Of a DNA stretch of 44,252 bases, positions 1-8,337 are shown piece by piece. The position numbers and the translations under genes were made by a program. Within the stretch, counting starts at the first letter, position 1. Each line of letters opens with the position of its first letter. Origin of the DNA: Zestomonas carbonaria (GTDB taxonomy: Bacteria > Pseudomonadota > Gammaproteobacteria > Pseudomonadales > Pseudomonadaceae); contig NZ_CAJFCI010000031.1 in NCBI RefSeq assembly GCF_904061905.1, positions 46,010 through 90,261 on the forward strand. Reading direction: 5' to 3'. Below the pieces are notes generated by a model. The model was not told where the DNA came from, made no database searches, and saw only the letters and a program-made list of their open reading frames with translations.

Positions 1-478
1 GCGGCCCATGGCCGCGATATGCTGCCGGCGGCGGCGTGGTTCGATGCGGGGTGCGACGGGCGATGCCCGTGGATCGCGCGCATGGCGCGCTCCTACGGGG
101 TGGGCCCTTGTGTTGCTGGGGGCTGTGCGGTGCACCGGCCTGTCCGTAGGAGCGGCCCATGGCCGCGATATGCTGCCGGCGGCGGCGTGGCTCGATGTAG
201 GTTGCGACGGGCGATGCCCGTGGATCGCGCGCATGGCGCGCTCCTACGGGGTGGGCCCTTGTGTTGCTGGGGGCTGTGCGGTGCATCGGCCTGCCCGTAG
301 GAGCAGCCCATGGCCTCGATATGCTGCCGGCGGCGGCGTGGTTCGATGCGGGTTGCCACGGGCGATGCCCGTGGATCGCGAGCATGGCGCGCTCCCACGG
401 GTTGGGCCCTTGTGTTGCTGGGGACTGTGCGGTGCACCGGCCCGTCCGTAGGAGCGGCCCATGGCCGCGATATGCCGG
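1..478. repeat. Tandem array of 151-bp REPIN units
   Basis: The same sequence restarts at 1, 152, 303 and 454, an exact 151-bp period, giving three near-identical copies and a stub of about 22 bp. Each unit holds two inverted REP-like arms: one starting GTAGGAGCGGCC (for example 146-169) and one ending GCGCTCCTAC (224-247). A unit is therefore a REPIN (inverted REP pair) plus a linker. The array continues past the left edge of the window and stops 3 bp before the stop codon of the TonB receptor gene. Because 151 is not a multiple of 3, the open frames across it are accidental. Point differences between copies show that it is not a simple assembly echo. Confidence 0.9.
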
Positions 479-480
479 GC

Positions 481-2877
481 TCAGAAGTCGTACTTCAACC
501 CGAGTGTGGCGTTGCGCGGTGCTCCCTGGTAGCTGGACGAGGTGCTGGTGTAGTACTCCTCGTCGAGCAGGTTGTTGAGGTTGAGGGTGGCGCTGAGCTG
601 GTGGGTGATCGGGTAGCGGGCCATCAGGTCGACCACCGCGTAGTCGTCCTGGGTGAAGCGCACGCGGTTCGGGCCCATGTCGTTGCTGTAGATCTCGCTC
701 TGCCAGTTGACCCCGCCGCCGACGGTCAGGCCGTTGCCGATGCCGCGCAGCTCGTAGGTGGTGAACAGCTTGAAGGTGTTCTGCGGGATGTCGGTGTTGA
801 GCTTGTTGCCGTCGGCGTCCTGCACCAGGTTGCGGCTGAAGCTGGCCATCGCCTGCCAGCCGGGCGCCAGTTCGCCGGACAGTTCCAGTTCGAAGCCACG
901 GGTCTTGGTGCCGGATTCGGCGCGGTAGGCCTGGCTGCCGTCGGGGGCGAACTCGCCCGGGATGGACACCGCCAGATTGTCCTGCTCGATCTGGTAGAGG
1001 GCCAGGCCGAGGTTCAACTGGTCGTCGAAGAAGGCCGCCTTGCCGCCCACTTCGTAGCCCTTGCCTTCCAGCGGGTCGAGGTAGCTGCCGGTCACCGTCT
1101 GCGCGCTCTGCGGCTTGAAGATGGTGGTGTAGCTGGCGTAGACCGACCAGTGCTCGTCGATGTCGTAGACCACCCCGGCGTAGGGGGTGAACACCCCGGA
1201 TTCACTGCGCTTGTCGACGGTGTCTTCGAGGCTGGGGTCGAAGTTGTCGTTCTTCCTGGTGTTTTCCCAGTCGCTGACCCGGCCGCCGAGGATCAGCGAC
1301 AGGTCGTCGGTGGCGCGCAGCCGGGTGCTGGCGTAGGCGCCGCTTTGCTCCTCGTCGAAGTCGAGGCGGCTGACGGCCTTGATGTCCGGCCTGGCGGGGT
1401 CCTTGCCGTTCCAGGTGTAGATGTTCGGCACGCTGGAGTCCCAGTCGTCGTGCCACCACAGGTTGTAGCCGGTGGTGCGGTACTGGGTGTGCTGGCGCGA
1501 GTAGCCGATCACCGCGTCGTGGCGCTGGCCGAACAGGTCGAAGGCGCCGGTGGTGCTGAGGTCGAGGCCGGTCTGCACCGGCTTGGCTTCCCAGCGCCCG
1601 GCCCACAGGCTGACCCCGGCGCCGGTGGCCGGGTCGGGGGCGCCGCCGGCGGCGTAGCCGATCACTTCGTCGTATTCGAAGCGGCCCTGGCTGAGGCTCA
1701 GCTTGGCCGACCAGTCGTCGTTCAGGCGCTGTTCCAGGCTGGCGAAGGCGGAGACGAAATGCCGCTCGGAGTAGGCCCAGGCCGCTGCCGCGGAGTCCGA
1801 GCGCGACCAGTCGGCCAGCGAGCCGTCCTGGTTGAACAGCGGCCGGCCGCTGCGGGCATGGTCGTCGGCGTCGTGGTACTGGGCGTCCATGCCGACGGTC
1901 AGCAGGGTATCGGCGCCCAGGTCGGCCTCGACGATGCCGTAGAGCACCTGTTTGCGCTCGTGCAGGCGGTCGATGTAGGAGTCGTTCTCCTGGTAGGCGC
2001 CGACCACCCGGGCGCGCAGGGTGCCTTCGTCGTTGAGCGGCCCGCCGACGTCCAGCTCGCCGCGATAGTGATCCCAGGAGCCGCCCTGGAACATGACGCT
2101 GCTGCGCAGGTCGGCGGTGGGGCGCTTGCGGATCAGGTTGATGGTGGCACCCGGCGTGCCGATGCCATTCAGCAGGCCGGTGGCGCCCCGGAGGATCTCG
2201 ACACGGTCGTAGATGACCATGTCGCTGGTCTGGAAGATGGAGTTGTAGTTGCTGTCGAGGCGCTGTTCGCCATCGACCTGGTAGTTCTCCACGGCGAAGC
2301 CGCGCGAGTAGATCGAGCTGGAGTCCGAGCCGGCGTTGCCGCTCTGGTTGATGCTCAGGCCGGGCGTCTGCCTGGCCACGTCCAGCAACTGGGTGAGGCC
2401 CTGGTCGTCCATGCGCTGGCGGGTCATCACGCTGATCGACTGCGGGGTCTCGCGGATCGACAGCGGCAGCTTGGTCGCCGTGCTGGTCGAGCCGCTGGTG
2501 TAGGAGCCGGTGCCTTCGGTGACGGCGCCGGGGGCGACGCCGTTGATGCTGGTGACGCCGAGCTCCATGGTATCGCCGGACGGGCGGCTGATGACCAGCG
2601 TGTTGCCGCTCTGCTGGTAGCTCAGGCCGCTGCCGGAGAGCAACCGGGAGAGGGCTTCCAGCGGCTCCAGCCGGCCACTGACCGCCGGGGCCTGGAGGCC
2701 CTGGACCAGGCTGCTGTCGACGGCGATGGTCAGGCCGGCGGCTTCGCCGAGCTGGCGCAGCGAGGCGGCCAGCGGTTGGGCCGGCAGGTCGATGGCGAGC
2801 GGCGCTGCCAGGGCATGGCCGGCCAGGCTGAGGGCCACGGCGGCCGCCAGGGCGCGCAGGGTCGGTTGCATCGGCAT
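481..2877 (-). CDS. TonB-dependent siderophore receptor with STN signalling domain (FecA/FpvA type)
   Basis: This is an outer-membrane ferric-siderophore transporter of 798 aa. A signal peptide ending HALA-AP is followed by a secretin/TonB N-terminal (STN) signalling domain at about residues 27-80. A candidate TonB box (ELGVTSI) follows, then a plug with the RVEILRGATGLLNGIG motif and a beta-barrel ending in the expected C-terminal Phe (KYDF). The STN domain and the adjacent FecR and ECF sigma genes mark it as a cell-surface-signalling receptor. The start at 2877 is chosen because AAGAAGG lies about 9 nt upstream and it gives a clean signal peptide. ATGs at 2886 and 2871 are alternatives, and an ATG at 3024 (TGATG overlap with fecR) would bury the signal peptide behind 49 residues. 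The ligand cannot be told from sequence; a hydroxamate or foreign pyoverdine is plausible. Confidence 0.93.
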   Translation of the reverse strand: MPMQPTLRALAAAVALSLAGHALAAPLAIDLPAQPLAASLRQLGEAAGLTIAVDSSLVQGLQAPAVSGRLEPLEALSRLLSGSGLSYQQSGNTLVISRPSGDTMELGVTSINGVAPGAVTEGTGSYTSGSTSTATKLPLSIRETPQSISVMTRQRMDDQGLTQLLDVARQTPGLSINQSGNAGSDSSSIYSRGFAVENYQVDGEQRLDSNYNSIFQTSDMVIYDRVEILRGATGLLNGIGTPGATINLIRKRPTADLRSSVMFQGGSWDHYRGELDVGGPLNDEGTLRARVVGAYQENDSYIDRLHERKQVLYGIVEADLGADTLLTVGMDAQYHDADDHARSGRPLFNQDGSLADWSRSDSAAAAWAYSERHFVSAFASLEQRLNDDWSAKLSLSQGRFEYDEVIGYAAGGAPDPATGAGVSLWAGRWEAKPVQTGLDLSTTGAFDLFGQRHDAVIGYSRQHTQYRTTGYNLWWHDDWDSSVPNIYTWNGKDPARPDIKAVSRLDFDEEQSGAYASTRLRATDDLSLILGGRVSDWENTRKNDNFDPSLEDTVDKRSESGVFTPYAGVVYDIDEHWSVYASYTTIFKPQSAQTVTGSYLDPLEGKGYEVGGKAAFFDDQLNLGLALYQIEQDNLAVSIPGEFAPDGSQAYRAESGTKTRGFELELSGELAPGWQAMASFSRNLVQDADGNKLNTDIPQNTFKLFTTYELRGIGNGLTVGGGVNWQSEIYSNDMGPNRVRFTQDDYAVVDLMARYPITHQLSATLNLNNLLDEEYYTSTSSSYQGAPRNATLGLKYDF

Positions 2878-3023
2878 GGAGAGCATCCTTCTTGGAGGTT
2901 GGGCAGATGCATCCCTGACGTGGCGGAGCGGGCTCTCCCTGATGTCGTGTTTGCGAATTGTTCGCGGTTCCGACGAACGGTCGTGGGGCGGCAGCCCGAA
3001 GACGGTTGCCTCCACCAAGGTCA

Positions 3024-3959
3024 TCAGCGCGCTTGCAGGACCGTCGTTCCGGACTCGTCATGCAGGCGCACGGGCGCGATGGCCGGCAGGGCCTGGAGGA
3101 AGCCCTCGACATCGGCGAGCTGCACCACGGCGCTGATCCGCGGGCCTTCGGCGCCAGTGGCGGCCCGGACCGGCTGCTGCCGGTGGCGCGACAGGCTGGC
3201 GGCGATTTCCGCCAGGTCGGCCTGGTCGAACACCAGGCTGCCGCGCTGGAAGGCGAAGGCGTCGCTGGCCGCGCGGGACAGGCGGCGCAGATGGCCGTCG
3301 GCGTCCACCTCGGCGACCTGGCCGGCCTCCAGGCGCAGGCTTTCGCCGGGCCTGGCGAGGTTGTCCACCTGCACTAGACCATGATCGACGCTGACTTGCA
3401 GCCGATCCGGCAGGCGATTGACCACGAAGAGGGTGCCCAGCACGCGGACCCGCGCCAGGCCGCCATCGATGATGAAGGGGCGCTGCGGGTTGCGCGCCAC
3501 CGCGAAGATCGCCTCGCCGCGCAGTAGCTCGACCTGGCGCAGGGCGGCGTCGTAGTGCACATGCAGGCGGGTGTCGGCGTTGAGGTGCAGGTGGCTGCCG
3601 TCGCGCAGGCGCTCCTGCTGCTGCTCGCCGATCCCGGTGTGCAGGTCCATTTCCAGCGGCGACTGGCGCCAGGCGTGCCAGCCGAAGGCGCCGGTCACCG
3701 CCAGCAGCACGGCCAGCACGCCGCCCTGCAGAACCCGGCGGCGCTGCTGGTGGCGGCTGCGCTCCATGGCCTGGGCCAGCGCCTCGGTGCGGCGGGTGGA
3801 GGAGAAGTCGCCCCACAGCTCGGCGAACGCCCGGTACTCGGCGGCGTGGTGTGGATCGGCGGCCAGCCAGGCTTCGAATTCCGCGCGTTGCGGGTGGTCG
3901 GCGTCGGCGTTCTGCATCCGCGCGAACCACCGCGCGGCCTGCTCGCGGGGGCCGCTCAT
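3024..3959 (-). CDS. FecR-family anti-sigma / sigma regulator
   Basis: This is a single-pass inner-membrane regulator of 311 aa that couples the receptor's STN domain to the ECF sigma factor. The cytoplasmic N-terminal part (about 1-85) holds the FecR N-terminal domain, with W/F-rich helices such as EFEAWLAADPHHAAEYRAF. One hydrophobic segment follows at about 87-103 (VLQGGVLAVLLAVTGAFGW), then a periplasmic FecR domain with GEAIFAVARNPQRPF and VLGTLFVVN. The start at 3959 overlaps the sigma-factor stop as ATGA, so the two genes are translationally coupled. The receptor gene follows in the same direction. Confidence 0.93.
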   Translation of the reverse strand: MSGPREQAARWFARMQNADADHPQRAEFEAWLAADPHHAAEYRAFAELWGDFSSTRRTEALAQAMERSRHQQRRRVLQGGVLAVLLAVTGAFGWHAWRQSPLEMDLHTGIGEQQQERLRDGSHLHLNADTRLHVHYDAALRQVELLRGEAIFAVARNPQRPFIIDGGLARVRVLGTLFVVNRLPDRLQVSVDHGLVQVDNLARPGESLRLEAGQVAEVDADGHLRRLSRAASDAFAFQRGSLVFDQADLAEIAASLSRHRQQPVRAATGAEGPRISAVVQLADVEGFLQALPAIAPVRLHDESGTTVLQAR

Positions 3960-4465
3960 GGGCACAGCAGCTCGCGGGCGTTGCGCAGGTCGAGCAGGGC
4001 GCGGGTCATGTGGCGCTCGACCATGTTCAGGCTGATGCCCAGTTGCTGGGCGATCTCGCTCTGCGCGCAACCTTCGATGCGCGCCAGCCAGAACACCTCG
4101 CGGCAGCGCGGCGGCAGGCAGTCGAGGATGCGTTGCAGGGCGACCAGGCGCTGCTGGATGTCCAGCAGGTGCTCGGCGGAGGGGGCGGCGTGGTCTTCGA
4201 CAAGGCCGTCGACGCCTTCCTCGTGGTGCTCGGGCAGCGGCTGGAAGCGCGCGTCGCGGCGGAAGTGGTCGATCAGCACCGAATGGGCGACCCGCCGCAG
4301 GTAGGCGTTGGGCTGGGCCAGCGGCTGCTGGTGCTGGGCCAGGGCGAAACGCAGCAGGGCGTCGTGCAATACGTCGTAGGCGCGCTGCACGCAGCGGGTG
4401 CGGCGGCTGAGGCTGAGCAGCAGGTCACCGTAGGCCCAGCGCAGGTCGATGCCCTGCCAGTTCAT
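3956..4465 (-). CDS. ECF sigma factor, FecI/iron-starvation type
   Basis: This is an RNA polymerase sigma-70 factor of the extracytoplasmic-function class, 169 aa, the usual length. Region 2 includes YLRRVAHSVLIDHFRR (about residues 54-70). Region 4 includes LPPRCREVFWLARIEGCAQSEIAQQLGISLNMVERHMTRAL in short recognisable stretches (LPPRCREVFWLARIEG, SLNMVERHM), a helix-turn-helix typical of FecI, FpvI and PvdS relatives. The start at 4465 has GGAG 8 nt upstream; a longer frame to 4549 lacks family similarity. It is first in the sigma-FecR-receptor unit and is expected to drive the receptor gene when the siderophore is bound. An AT-rich Fur-like site lies about 140 bp upstream. Confidence 0.93.
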   Translation of the reverse strand: MNWQGIDLRWAYGDLLLSLSRRTRCVQRAYDVLHDALLRFALAQHQQPLAQPNAYLRRVAHSVLIDHFRRDARFQPLPEHHEEGVDGLVEDHAAPSAEHLLDIQQRLVALQRILDCLPPRCREVFWLARIEGCAQSEIAQQLGISLNMVERHMTRALLDLRNARELLCP

Positions 4466-4603
4466 GCGGCGGCTCCATGGTGGAGCGTGGAGACGATTCG
4501 ACGGGACGGGGTAGCGAAGGCGATCGACACGGTTGGGCTGCTCTGGCAAACCGACCGGTGCTGGTCGGCGCCGGCAAGCTTAAATATTCGTCAACGAGGC
4601 GTA

Positions 4604-4622
4604 AATAAGAAATATTACTATT
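4604..4622 (-). promoter_or_regulatory. Possible Fur box upstream of the ECF sigma gene
   Basis: A 19-bp AT-rich stretch, read on the minus strand as AATAGTAATATTTCTTATT, matches the classical Fur consensus GATAATGATAATCATTATC at 12 of 19 positions. It sits in the only AT-rich patch of the region, upstream of an iron-starvation sigma gene, which is where Pseudomonas Fur normally acts. It overlaps the last codon and stop of cueR. Fur control is inferred. Confidence 0.5.
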
Positions 4623-5046
4623 TGCGCTCTTTCGCGACGGACGCGCCATGGCAGCAGTTGCCGGACTCCAGGTCCTTGAGGATCGGGCAGTCCGGCCGGT
4701 GGTCGCCCTGGCAGTGCGCGACCAGCTCCTGAAGGGTGTCGCGCAGGCCGGCCAGCTCGGCGATCTTGCGGTTCAGTTCGGCGATGTGCTCGATGGCCAG
4801 CGCCTTGACGTCGGCGCTGGCGCGCTGGCGGTCCTGCCAGAGTTGCAGCAGCTTGCCGACTTCCTCCAGGGAGAAGCCCAGGTCGCGGGAGCGCTTGATG
4901 AACGCCAGGGTGTGCAGGTCCTGGGCGCTGAACTGCCGGTAGCCGCTCTCGCTGCGGCCGGCGCTGGGCAGCAGGCCGATGGATTCGTAGTAGCGGATCA
5001 TCTTGGCGGTGAGGCCGCTGGCCTTGGCGGCTTGGCCGATGTTCAT
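4618..5046 (-). CDS. cueR: Cu(I)/Ag(I)-responsive MerR-family activator CueR
   Basis: This is a 142-aa MerR-type activator. The N-terminal winged helix-turn-helix (MNIGQAAKASGLTAKMIRYY) is followed by a dimerisation helix (about 75-110) and a metal loop. Counting from this start, Cys112 and Cys120 match the two Cu(I) ligands of E. coli CueR (C-X7-C), and Ser77 is the residue that marks monovalent-metal sensors where ZntR-type proteins have Cys. A second pair, Cys131-Cys132, lies near the C-terminus, as is common in Pseudomonas CueR. The start is set by GGAG 9 nt upstream of 5046; the upstream ATG at 5070 lacks such a site. It lies downstream of copA in the same direction. Its likely targets, at copA and copZ, are in this window. 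Confidence 0.93.
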   Translation of the reverse strand: MNIGQAAKASGLTAKMIRYYESIGLLPSAGRSESGYRQFSAQDLHTLAFIKRSRDLGFSLEEVGKLLQLWQDRQRASADVKALAIEHIAELNRKIAELAGLRDTLQELVAHCQGDHRPDCPILKDLESGNCCHGASVAKERK

Positions 5047-5081
5047 GGGCGTTTCTCCGGTCCGGTCCATGGACGACTTTA

Positions 5082-5300
5082 TCTGGACTCCCGCGTTCGA
5101 GGGAGCGACGGAATGGTGGGGTGACCGTCATCCCCGCGAAGGCGTAGCCCGGATGCAATCCGGGGAATGTCCGGATGTCGTTCCCGGATGCTTGTGTTCA
5201 TGCCGAGGGTTGGCTGGGAGGAGGGTCCGGGGGAGAGGGTGGTGGGTCGACTCGTCGCCGGATGCCAGTCCGCCCCTCTCCCTAACCCTGGCTGCGCGCC
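5082..5300. repeat. Cluster of intergenic palindromic elements between cueR and copA
   Basis: The 265-bp gap holds parts of three repeat families found elsewhere in the window. A CCCGCGTTCG-type element lies at 5082-5139. A TAGCCCGGATGCAATCCGGG element lies at 5145-5164, with a degenerate partner TCCCGGATGC at 5181-5190. A CTCTCCC-type element lies at about 5219-5300. No convincing coding frame or CueR site is visible. The cueR promoter must lie between this cluster and 5046. Confidence 0.6.
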
Positions 5301-5311
5301 CCGCATCCAGG

Positions 5312-7690
5312 CTACGGCCTCCACCGCTTGAGCAGCAGCGCGTTGCTCACCACGCTGACGCTGGAGAAGGCCATCGCCGCGCCGGCGAAGATCGGGTCGA
5401 GCAGGCCGAAGGCGGCCAGCGGGATGCCGATCAGGTTGTAGATGAAGGCCCAGAACAGGTTCTGGCGGATCTTCGCGTAGGTGCGCCGGCTGATGTCCAG
5501 GGCCGCCGGCACCAGGCGCGGGTCGCCGCGCATCAGGGTGATGCCGGCGGCGTGCATGGCCACGTCGGTGCCGCCGCCCATGGCGATGCCGACGTCCGCG
5601 GCGGCCAGCGCCGGGGCGTCGTTGATGCCGTCGCCGACCATCGCCACCACGCCGCCGTCGGCCTTGAGCGCGGCGACCTCGGCCGCCTTGTCCGCCGGCA
5701 GCACCTCGGCGTGCACGTCGTCGATGCCCAGCACCTTGGCCACCGCGTTGGCGCTGCCGTGGTTGTCGCCGCTGATCAGGTGGGTGCGGATGCCGCGCGC
5801 GTGCAGGCGTTCGACCGCCTCGGCGGAGCCCGGCTTGAGCGTGTCGCCGAAGGCGAACAGGCCGAGCACGTGGGGATTCGGCGCCTGCTCGATCAGCCAG
5901 GACAGGGTACGCCCCTCGGCTTCCCAGTCGCGGGCGTCGGCGGCCAGGTCGCCGGCTTGCAGGCCGCTTTCCTCCAGCAGGCGGCGGTTGCCGAGGGCCA
6001 GCCGGCGACCGTCCAGGTGGCCGGCGATGCCGCGTCCGGCCAGCGCCTGGCTGTCGCTTACTTCCGGAAGATTCAGGCCGCGCTCGCTGCTCGCTTCCAG
6101 TACCGCCTTGGCCAGCGGGTGTTCGCTGCCGCGTTGCAGGGCGCCGGCGAGCCGCAGCAGGTCGTCCTCGCCGCCGTCCACCGTGCGCAGGTGGGCGATG
6201 CGCGGCGAGCCGGAGGTCAGCGTGCCGGTCTTGTCGAAGGCCACCGAGGTCACCGCGTGGGCGATCTCCAGGGCTTCGGCGTCCTTGATCAGGATGCCGT
6301 GGCGCGCCGCCGCGCCGGTGCCGGCCATGATCGCGGTCGGCGTGGCCAGGCCGAGGGCGCATGGGCAGGCGATCACCAGCACCGCCACGGCGTTGAGCAG
6401 CGCGGTCTCCAGCCCGGCGCCGAGGCCCAGCCAGGCGAGCAGGGTGAGCAGGGCGATGATCACCACCACCGGCACGAACACCGCGCTGACCTTGTCGACC
6501 AGCTTCTGGATCGGCGCCTTGGCGGCCTGGGCGTCCTCCACCAGGCGGATGATCCGCGCCAGCATGGTTTCCCCGCCGAGCGCGTTGGTGCGCACCAGCA
6601 GGCGGCCCTCACCGTTGATCGCCCCGGCGGTGACCTGGGCGCCGGGCTGCTTGGGCACCGGCAGGCTTTCGCCGCTGATCAGCGCCTCGTCGGCGTGGCT
6701 CTGGCCTTCCAGCACTTCTCCATCGACCGGAAAGCGTTCGCCGGGCTTCACCGCCACCAGGTCGCCGAGGCGCAGGTCGGCGATGGCCACGTTTTCCTCC
6801 ACACCGTCCCGCACCCGCGTGGCGCGCTCGGGGCGCAGTGCTTCGAGGGCGCGGATGGCGCTGGTGGTCTGCCGCTTGGCGCGGCTTTCCAGGTATTTGC
6901 CGAGCAGGATCAGGGCGATCACCACCGCCGCCGTTTCGAAGTACAGGTGCGGCATGGCCCCGGCCGGCGCCTGCCACCACTGGTAGAGGCTCAGGCCGTA
7001 GGCGGCGCTGGTGCCCAGGGCGACCAGCAGGTCCATGTTGCCGGTGCGCGCGCGTAGCGCCTTCCAGGCGGCGCTGTAGAAGCGCGCGCCGAGGATGAAC
7101 TGCACCGGGGTGGCCAGGGCGAACTGTACCCAGGCCGGCAGCATCCAGTGCAGGCCGAACCACTCGGCGACCATCGGCACCACCAGCGGCGTGGCCAGGG
7201 CCAGCGCCAGCAGGGTCGCCCAGCGTTCGCGGGCCAGGCGCCGTTCGGCCGGATCGGCCTCCGGTTGCCGTTCGTCGAGCAGGCGCGCCTGGTAGCCGGC
7301 GTCCTGCACCGCTTGCAGCAGCGCGGCGGGTTCGACCGATTCCAGCAATTGCAGGTGGGCGCGTTCGCTGGCCAGGTTGACGGTCACCGTGCCGACCCCG
7401 GGCACCTTGGCCAGGGCGCGCTCGACGCGGCCGACGCAACTGGCGCAGGTCATGCCGTCGATGGCCAGTTCCAGGCTGTGGCTGGGCACCTGGTAGCCGG
7501 CCTCCCGGACCGCCTGGATCAGGCTTTCCAGCGGCGCTCCGGCGACTTCCAGGCGGGCGCGCTCGCTGGCCAGGTTGACGTTGGCGCTGCGCACGCCGGG
7601 AACCTTGCCCAGCGCCCGCTCGACGCGCCCGGCGCAACTGGCGCAGGTCATCCCGCTGATTGGCAGATCGAGAGTGGTTGAATCGGTCAT
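5312..7690 (-). CDS. copA: Cu(I)-exporting P1B-type ATPase
   Basis: This is an inner-membrane copper exporter of 792 aa. Two N-terminal heavy-metal-associated domains each carry GMTCASC (near residues 13-19 and 80-86). They are followed by membrane helices, the actuator loop (SGESLPV), the intramembrane Cu-binding CPC motif ([14 protein letters not shown]), the phosphorylation motif DKTGTLT, the nucleotide-domain HP motif ([10 protein letters not shown]) and the hinge [10 protein letters not shown]. All catalytic motifs are intact. The start at 7690 has AGGAGG 8 nt upstream. A CueR-type promoter lies immediately upstream (7718-7748) and cueR lies downstream, so copper-induced export is the expected role. 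Confidence 0.96.
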   Translation of the reverse strand: MTDSTTLDLPISGMTCASCAGRVERALGKVPGVRSANVNLASERARLEVAGAPLESLIQAVREAGYQVPSHSLELAIDGMTCASCVGRVERALAKVPGVGTVTVNLASERAHLQLLESVEPAALLQAVQDAGYQARLLDERQPEADPAERRLARERWATLLALALATPLVVPMVAEWFGLHWMLPAWVQFALATPVQFILGARFYSAAWKALRARTGNMDLLVALGTSAAYGLSLYQWWQAPAGAMPHLYFETAAVVIALILLGKYLESRAKRQTTSAIRALEALRPERATRVRDGVEENVAIADLRLGDLVAVKPGERFPVDGEVLEGQSHADEALISGESLPVPKQPGAQVTAGAINGEGRLLVRTNALGGETMLARIIRLVEDAQAAKAPIQKLVDKVSAVFVPVVVIIALLTLLAWLGLGAGLETALLNAVAVLVIACPCALGLATPTAIMAGTGAAARHGILIKDAEALEIAHAVTSVAFDKTGTLTSGSPRIAHLRTVDGGEDDLLRLAGALQRGSEHPLAKAVLEASSERGLNLPEVSDSQALAGRGIAGHLDGRRLALGNRRLLEESGLQAGDLAADARDWEAEGRTLSWLIEQAPNPHVLGLFAFGDTLKPGSAEAVERLHARGIRTHLISGDNHGSANAVAKVLGIDDVHAEVLPADKAAEVAALKADGGVVAMVGDGINDAPALAAADVGIAMGGGTDVAMHAAGITLMRGDPRLVPAALDISRRTYAKIRQNLFWAFIYNLIGIPLAAFGLLDPIFAGAAMAFSSVSVVSNALLLKRWRP

Positions 7691-7717
7691 GACGGCTTCC
7701 TCCTGTGCGTCGAGCAC

Positions 7718-7748
7718 AGGATCAACCTTGCCACGGGGGCAAGGTCAA
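7718..7748 (-). promoter_or_regulatory. CueR-type operator and promoter of copA
   Basis: A perfect 8-bp dyad, ACCTTGCC-N5-GGCAAGGT (7725-7745), sits inside a promoter with -35 TTGACC (7748-7743), a 19-bp spacer and -10 GATCCT (7723-7718). Over-long spacers with a central dyad are the hallmark of MerR/CueR-activated promoters. The same arrangement recurs upstream of copZ. Binding by the CueR encoded at 4618-5046 is inferred. Confidence 0.85.
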
Positions 7749-7789
7749 GCACTGATCTGGATCAGGGTAGGGGCGAGGTCGCCGGCTGT

Positions 7790-7812
7790 CCCGGATTGCA
7801 TCCGGGCTACGG
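7790..7812. repeat. Single CCGGATTGCATCCGGGCTAC element
   Basis: This is a single copy of the CCGGATTGCATCCGGGCTAC family, which occurs as inverted pairs at 12868-12932 and 24540-24600. It lies just beyond the stop of the small periplasmic protein gene and may act as a transcription attenuator before copA. Confidence 0.6.
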
Positions 7813-7820
7813 GCCGGGGC

Positions 7821-8207
7821 TCAGCGATCGAGCGGCGCGGGAATCAGTTGGAAGCCCTTGTCGTCCAGGGCAATGCGGAACTTGCGCACCTGGCCGGCCT
7901 GGAGGCGGACCGGCTGGTTGTCCGCCTGGACGATTCCCGGCGCGCAGTTGCCGGGGCCGATCAGGGCGAGACGCAGCGGCACGTCGCCGGGCGGCAGGTT
8001 GAAGGCCACCGACTGGCCCTGGTACAGGCGTGCGGCCAACTGGTCGTGCAGGTACAGGCCGATGTCGCAGGGGCTGGCCACTTCCAGGCGCTCGCGGGAG
8101 ACGATCAGCACGCCGTAGCCTTGCGCCGGGGCTGTCGAGGCGCCGTACGGCGCGGCCTGGGCGACCAGGGGCAGGAGCAGCAGGAAGGACAGGATCGGTC
8201 GGCGCAT
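7821..8207 (-). CDS. Small exported protein of unknown function in the copper locus
   Basis: This is a 128-aa protein with a clear Sec signal peptide (MRRPILSFLLLLPLVAQA-A). The mature part is about 109 residues with predicted beta-strands. It contains YLHDQLAARLYQGQSVAFNL and an LPPGDVPLRL turn, a layout reminiscent of PEGA/DUF2846-type domains; this resemblance is by eye only. Two cysteines (47 and 88) could form a disulfide; there is no Met- or His-rich copper motif. The start at 8207 has GGGAGAG 6 nt upstream. It lies between copA (same strand) and copZ (divergent, next to the CueR-type site), so a periplasmic role in metal handling is suggested by context only. Confidence 0.8.
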   Translation of the reverse strand: MRRPILSFLLLLPLVAQAAPYGASTAPAQGYGVLIVSRERLEVASPCDIGLYLHDQLAARLYQGQSVAFNLPPGDVPLRLALIGPGNCAPGIVQADNQPVRLQAGQVRKFRIALDDKGFQLIPAPLDR

Positions 8208-8244
8208 GGCAACTCTCCCCGGAGCGGATACCGGCATGGTGGGC

Positions 8245-8267
8245 GACTTGCCGCGAGGCGGCAAGTC
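8245..8267. promoter_or_regulatory. Perfect inverted repeat next to the copZ promoter
   Basis: GACTTGCCGC-N3-GCGGCAAGTC is a perfect 10-bp dyad lying between the start of the small exported protein gene and the copZ CueR site. Its half-site ACTTGCC resembles the CueR half-site ACCTTGCC, but the spacing differs. It could be a second operator, or a hairpin in the 5' leader of the divergent gene. Confidence 0.45.
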
Positions 8268-8274
8268 CGGGGGC

Positions 8275-8305
8275 TTGACCTTGCCACGGTGGCAAGGTGG
8301 ATGCT
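8275..8305 (+). promoter_or_regulatory. CueR-type operator and promoter of copZ
   Basis: The dyad ACCTTGCC-N5-GGCAAGGT (8278-8298) is the same as at copA apart from one spacer base. It is again framed by -35 TTGACC (8275-8280), a 19-bp spacer and a -10 hexamer GATGCT (8300-8305). The copZ start codon is 33 bp downstream, so a short leader with AGGAG at 8322-8326 is predicted. Confidence 0.85.
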
Positions 8306-8337
8306 GTCGCCAGTGCAATCAACAGGAGAGCTTGGAC

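Noticed and set aside
8..451. Open frames with repeated Cys- and Arg-rich peptides in the first 480 bp
   Set aside because: They arise from the 151-bp tandem repeat, whose period is not a multiple of three, so the same DNA is read in successive frames. There is no ribosome site or family similarity.
310..3384. A 1024-codon plus-strand open frame opposite the TonB receptor and fecR genes
   Set aside because: It is antisense to well-supported genes with signal peptide, domains and coupling. In GC-rich DNA the opposite strand often stays open; its low-complexity Val/Ala/Gly-rich protein has no family features.
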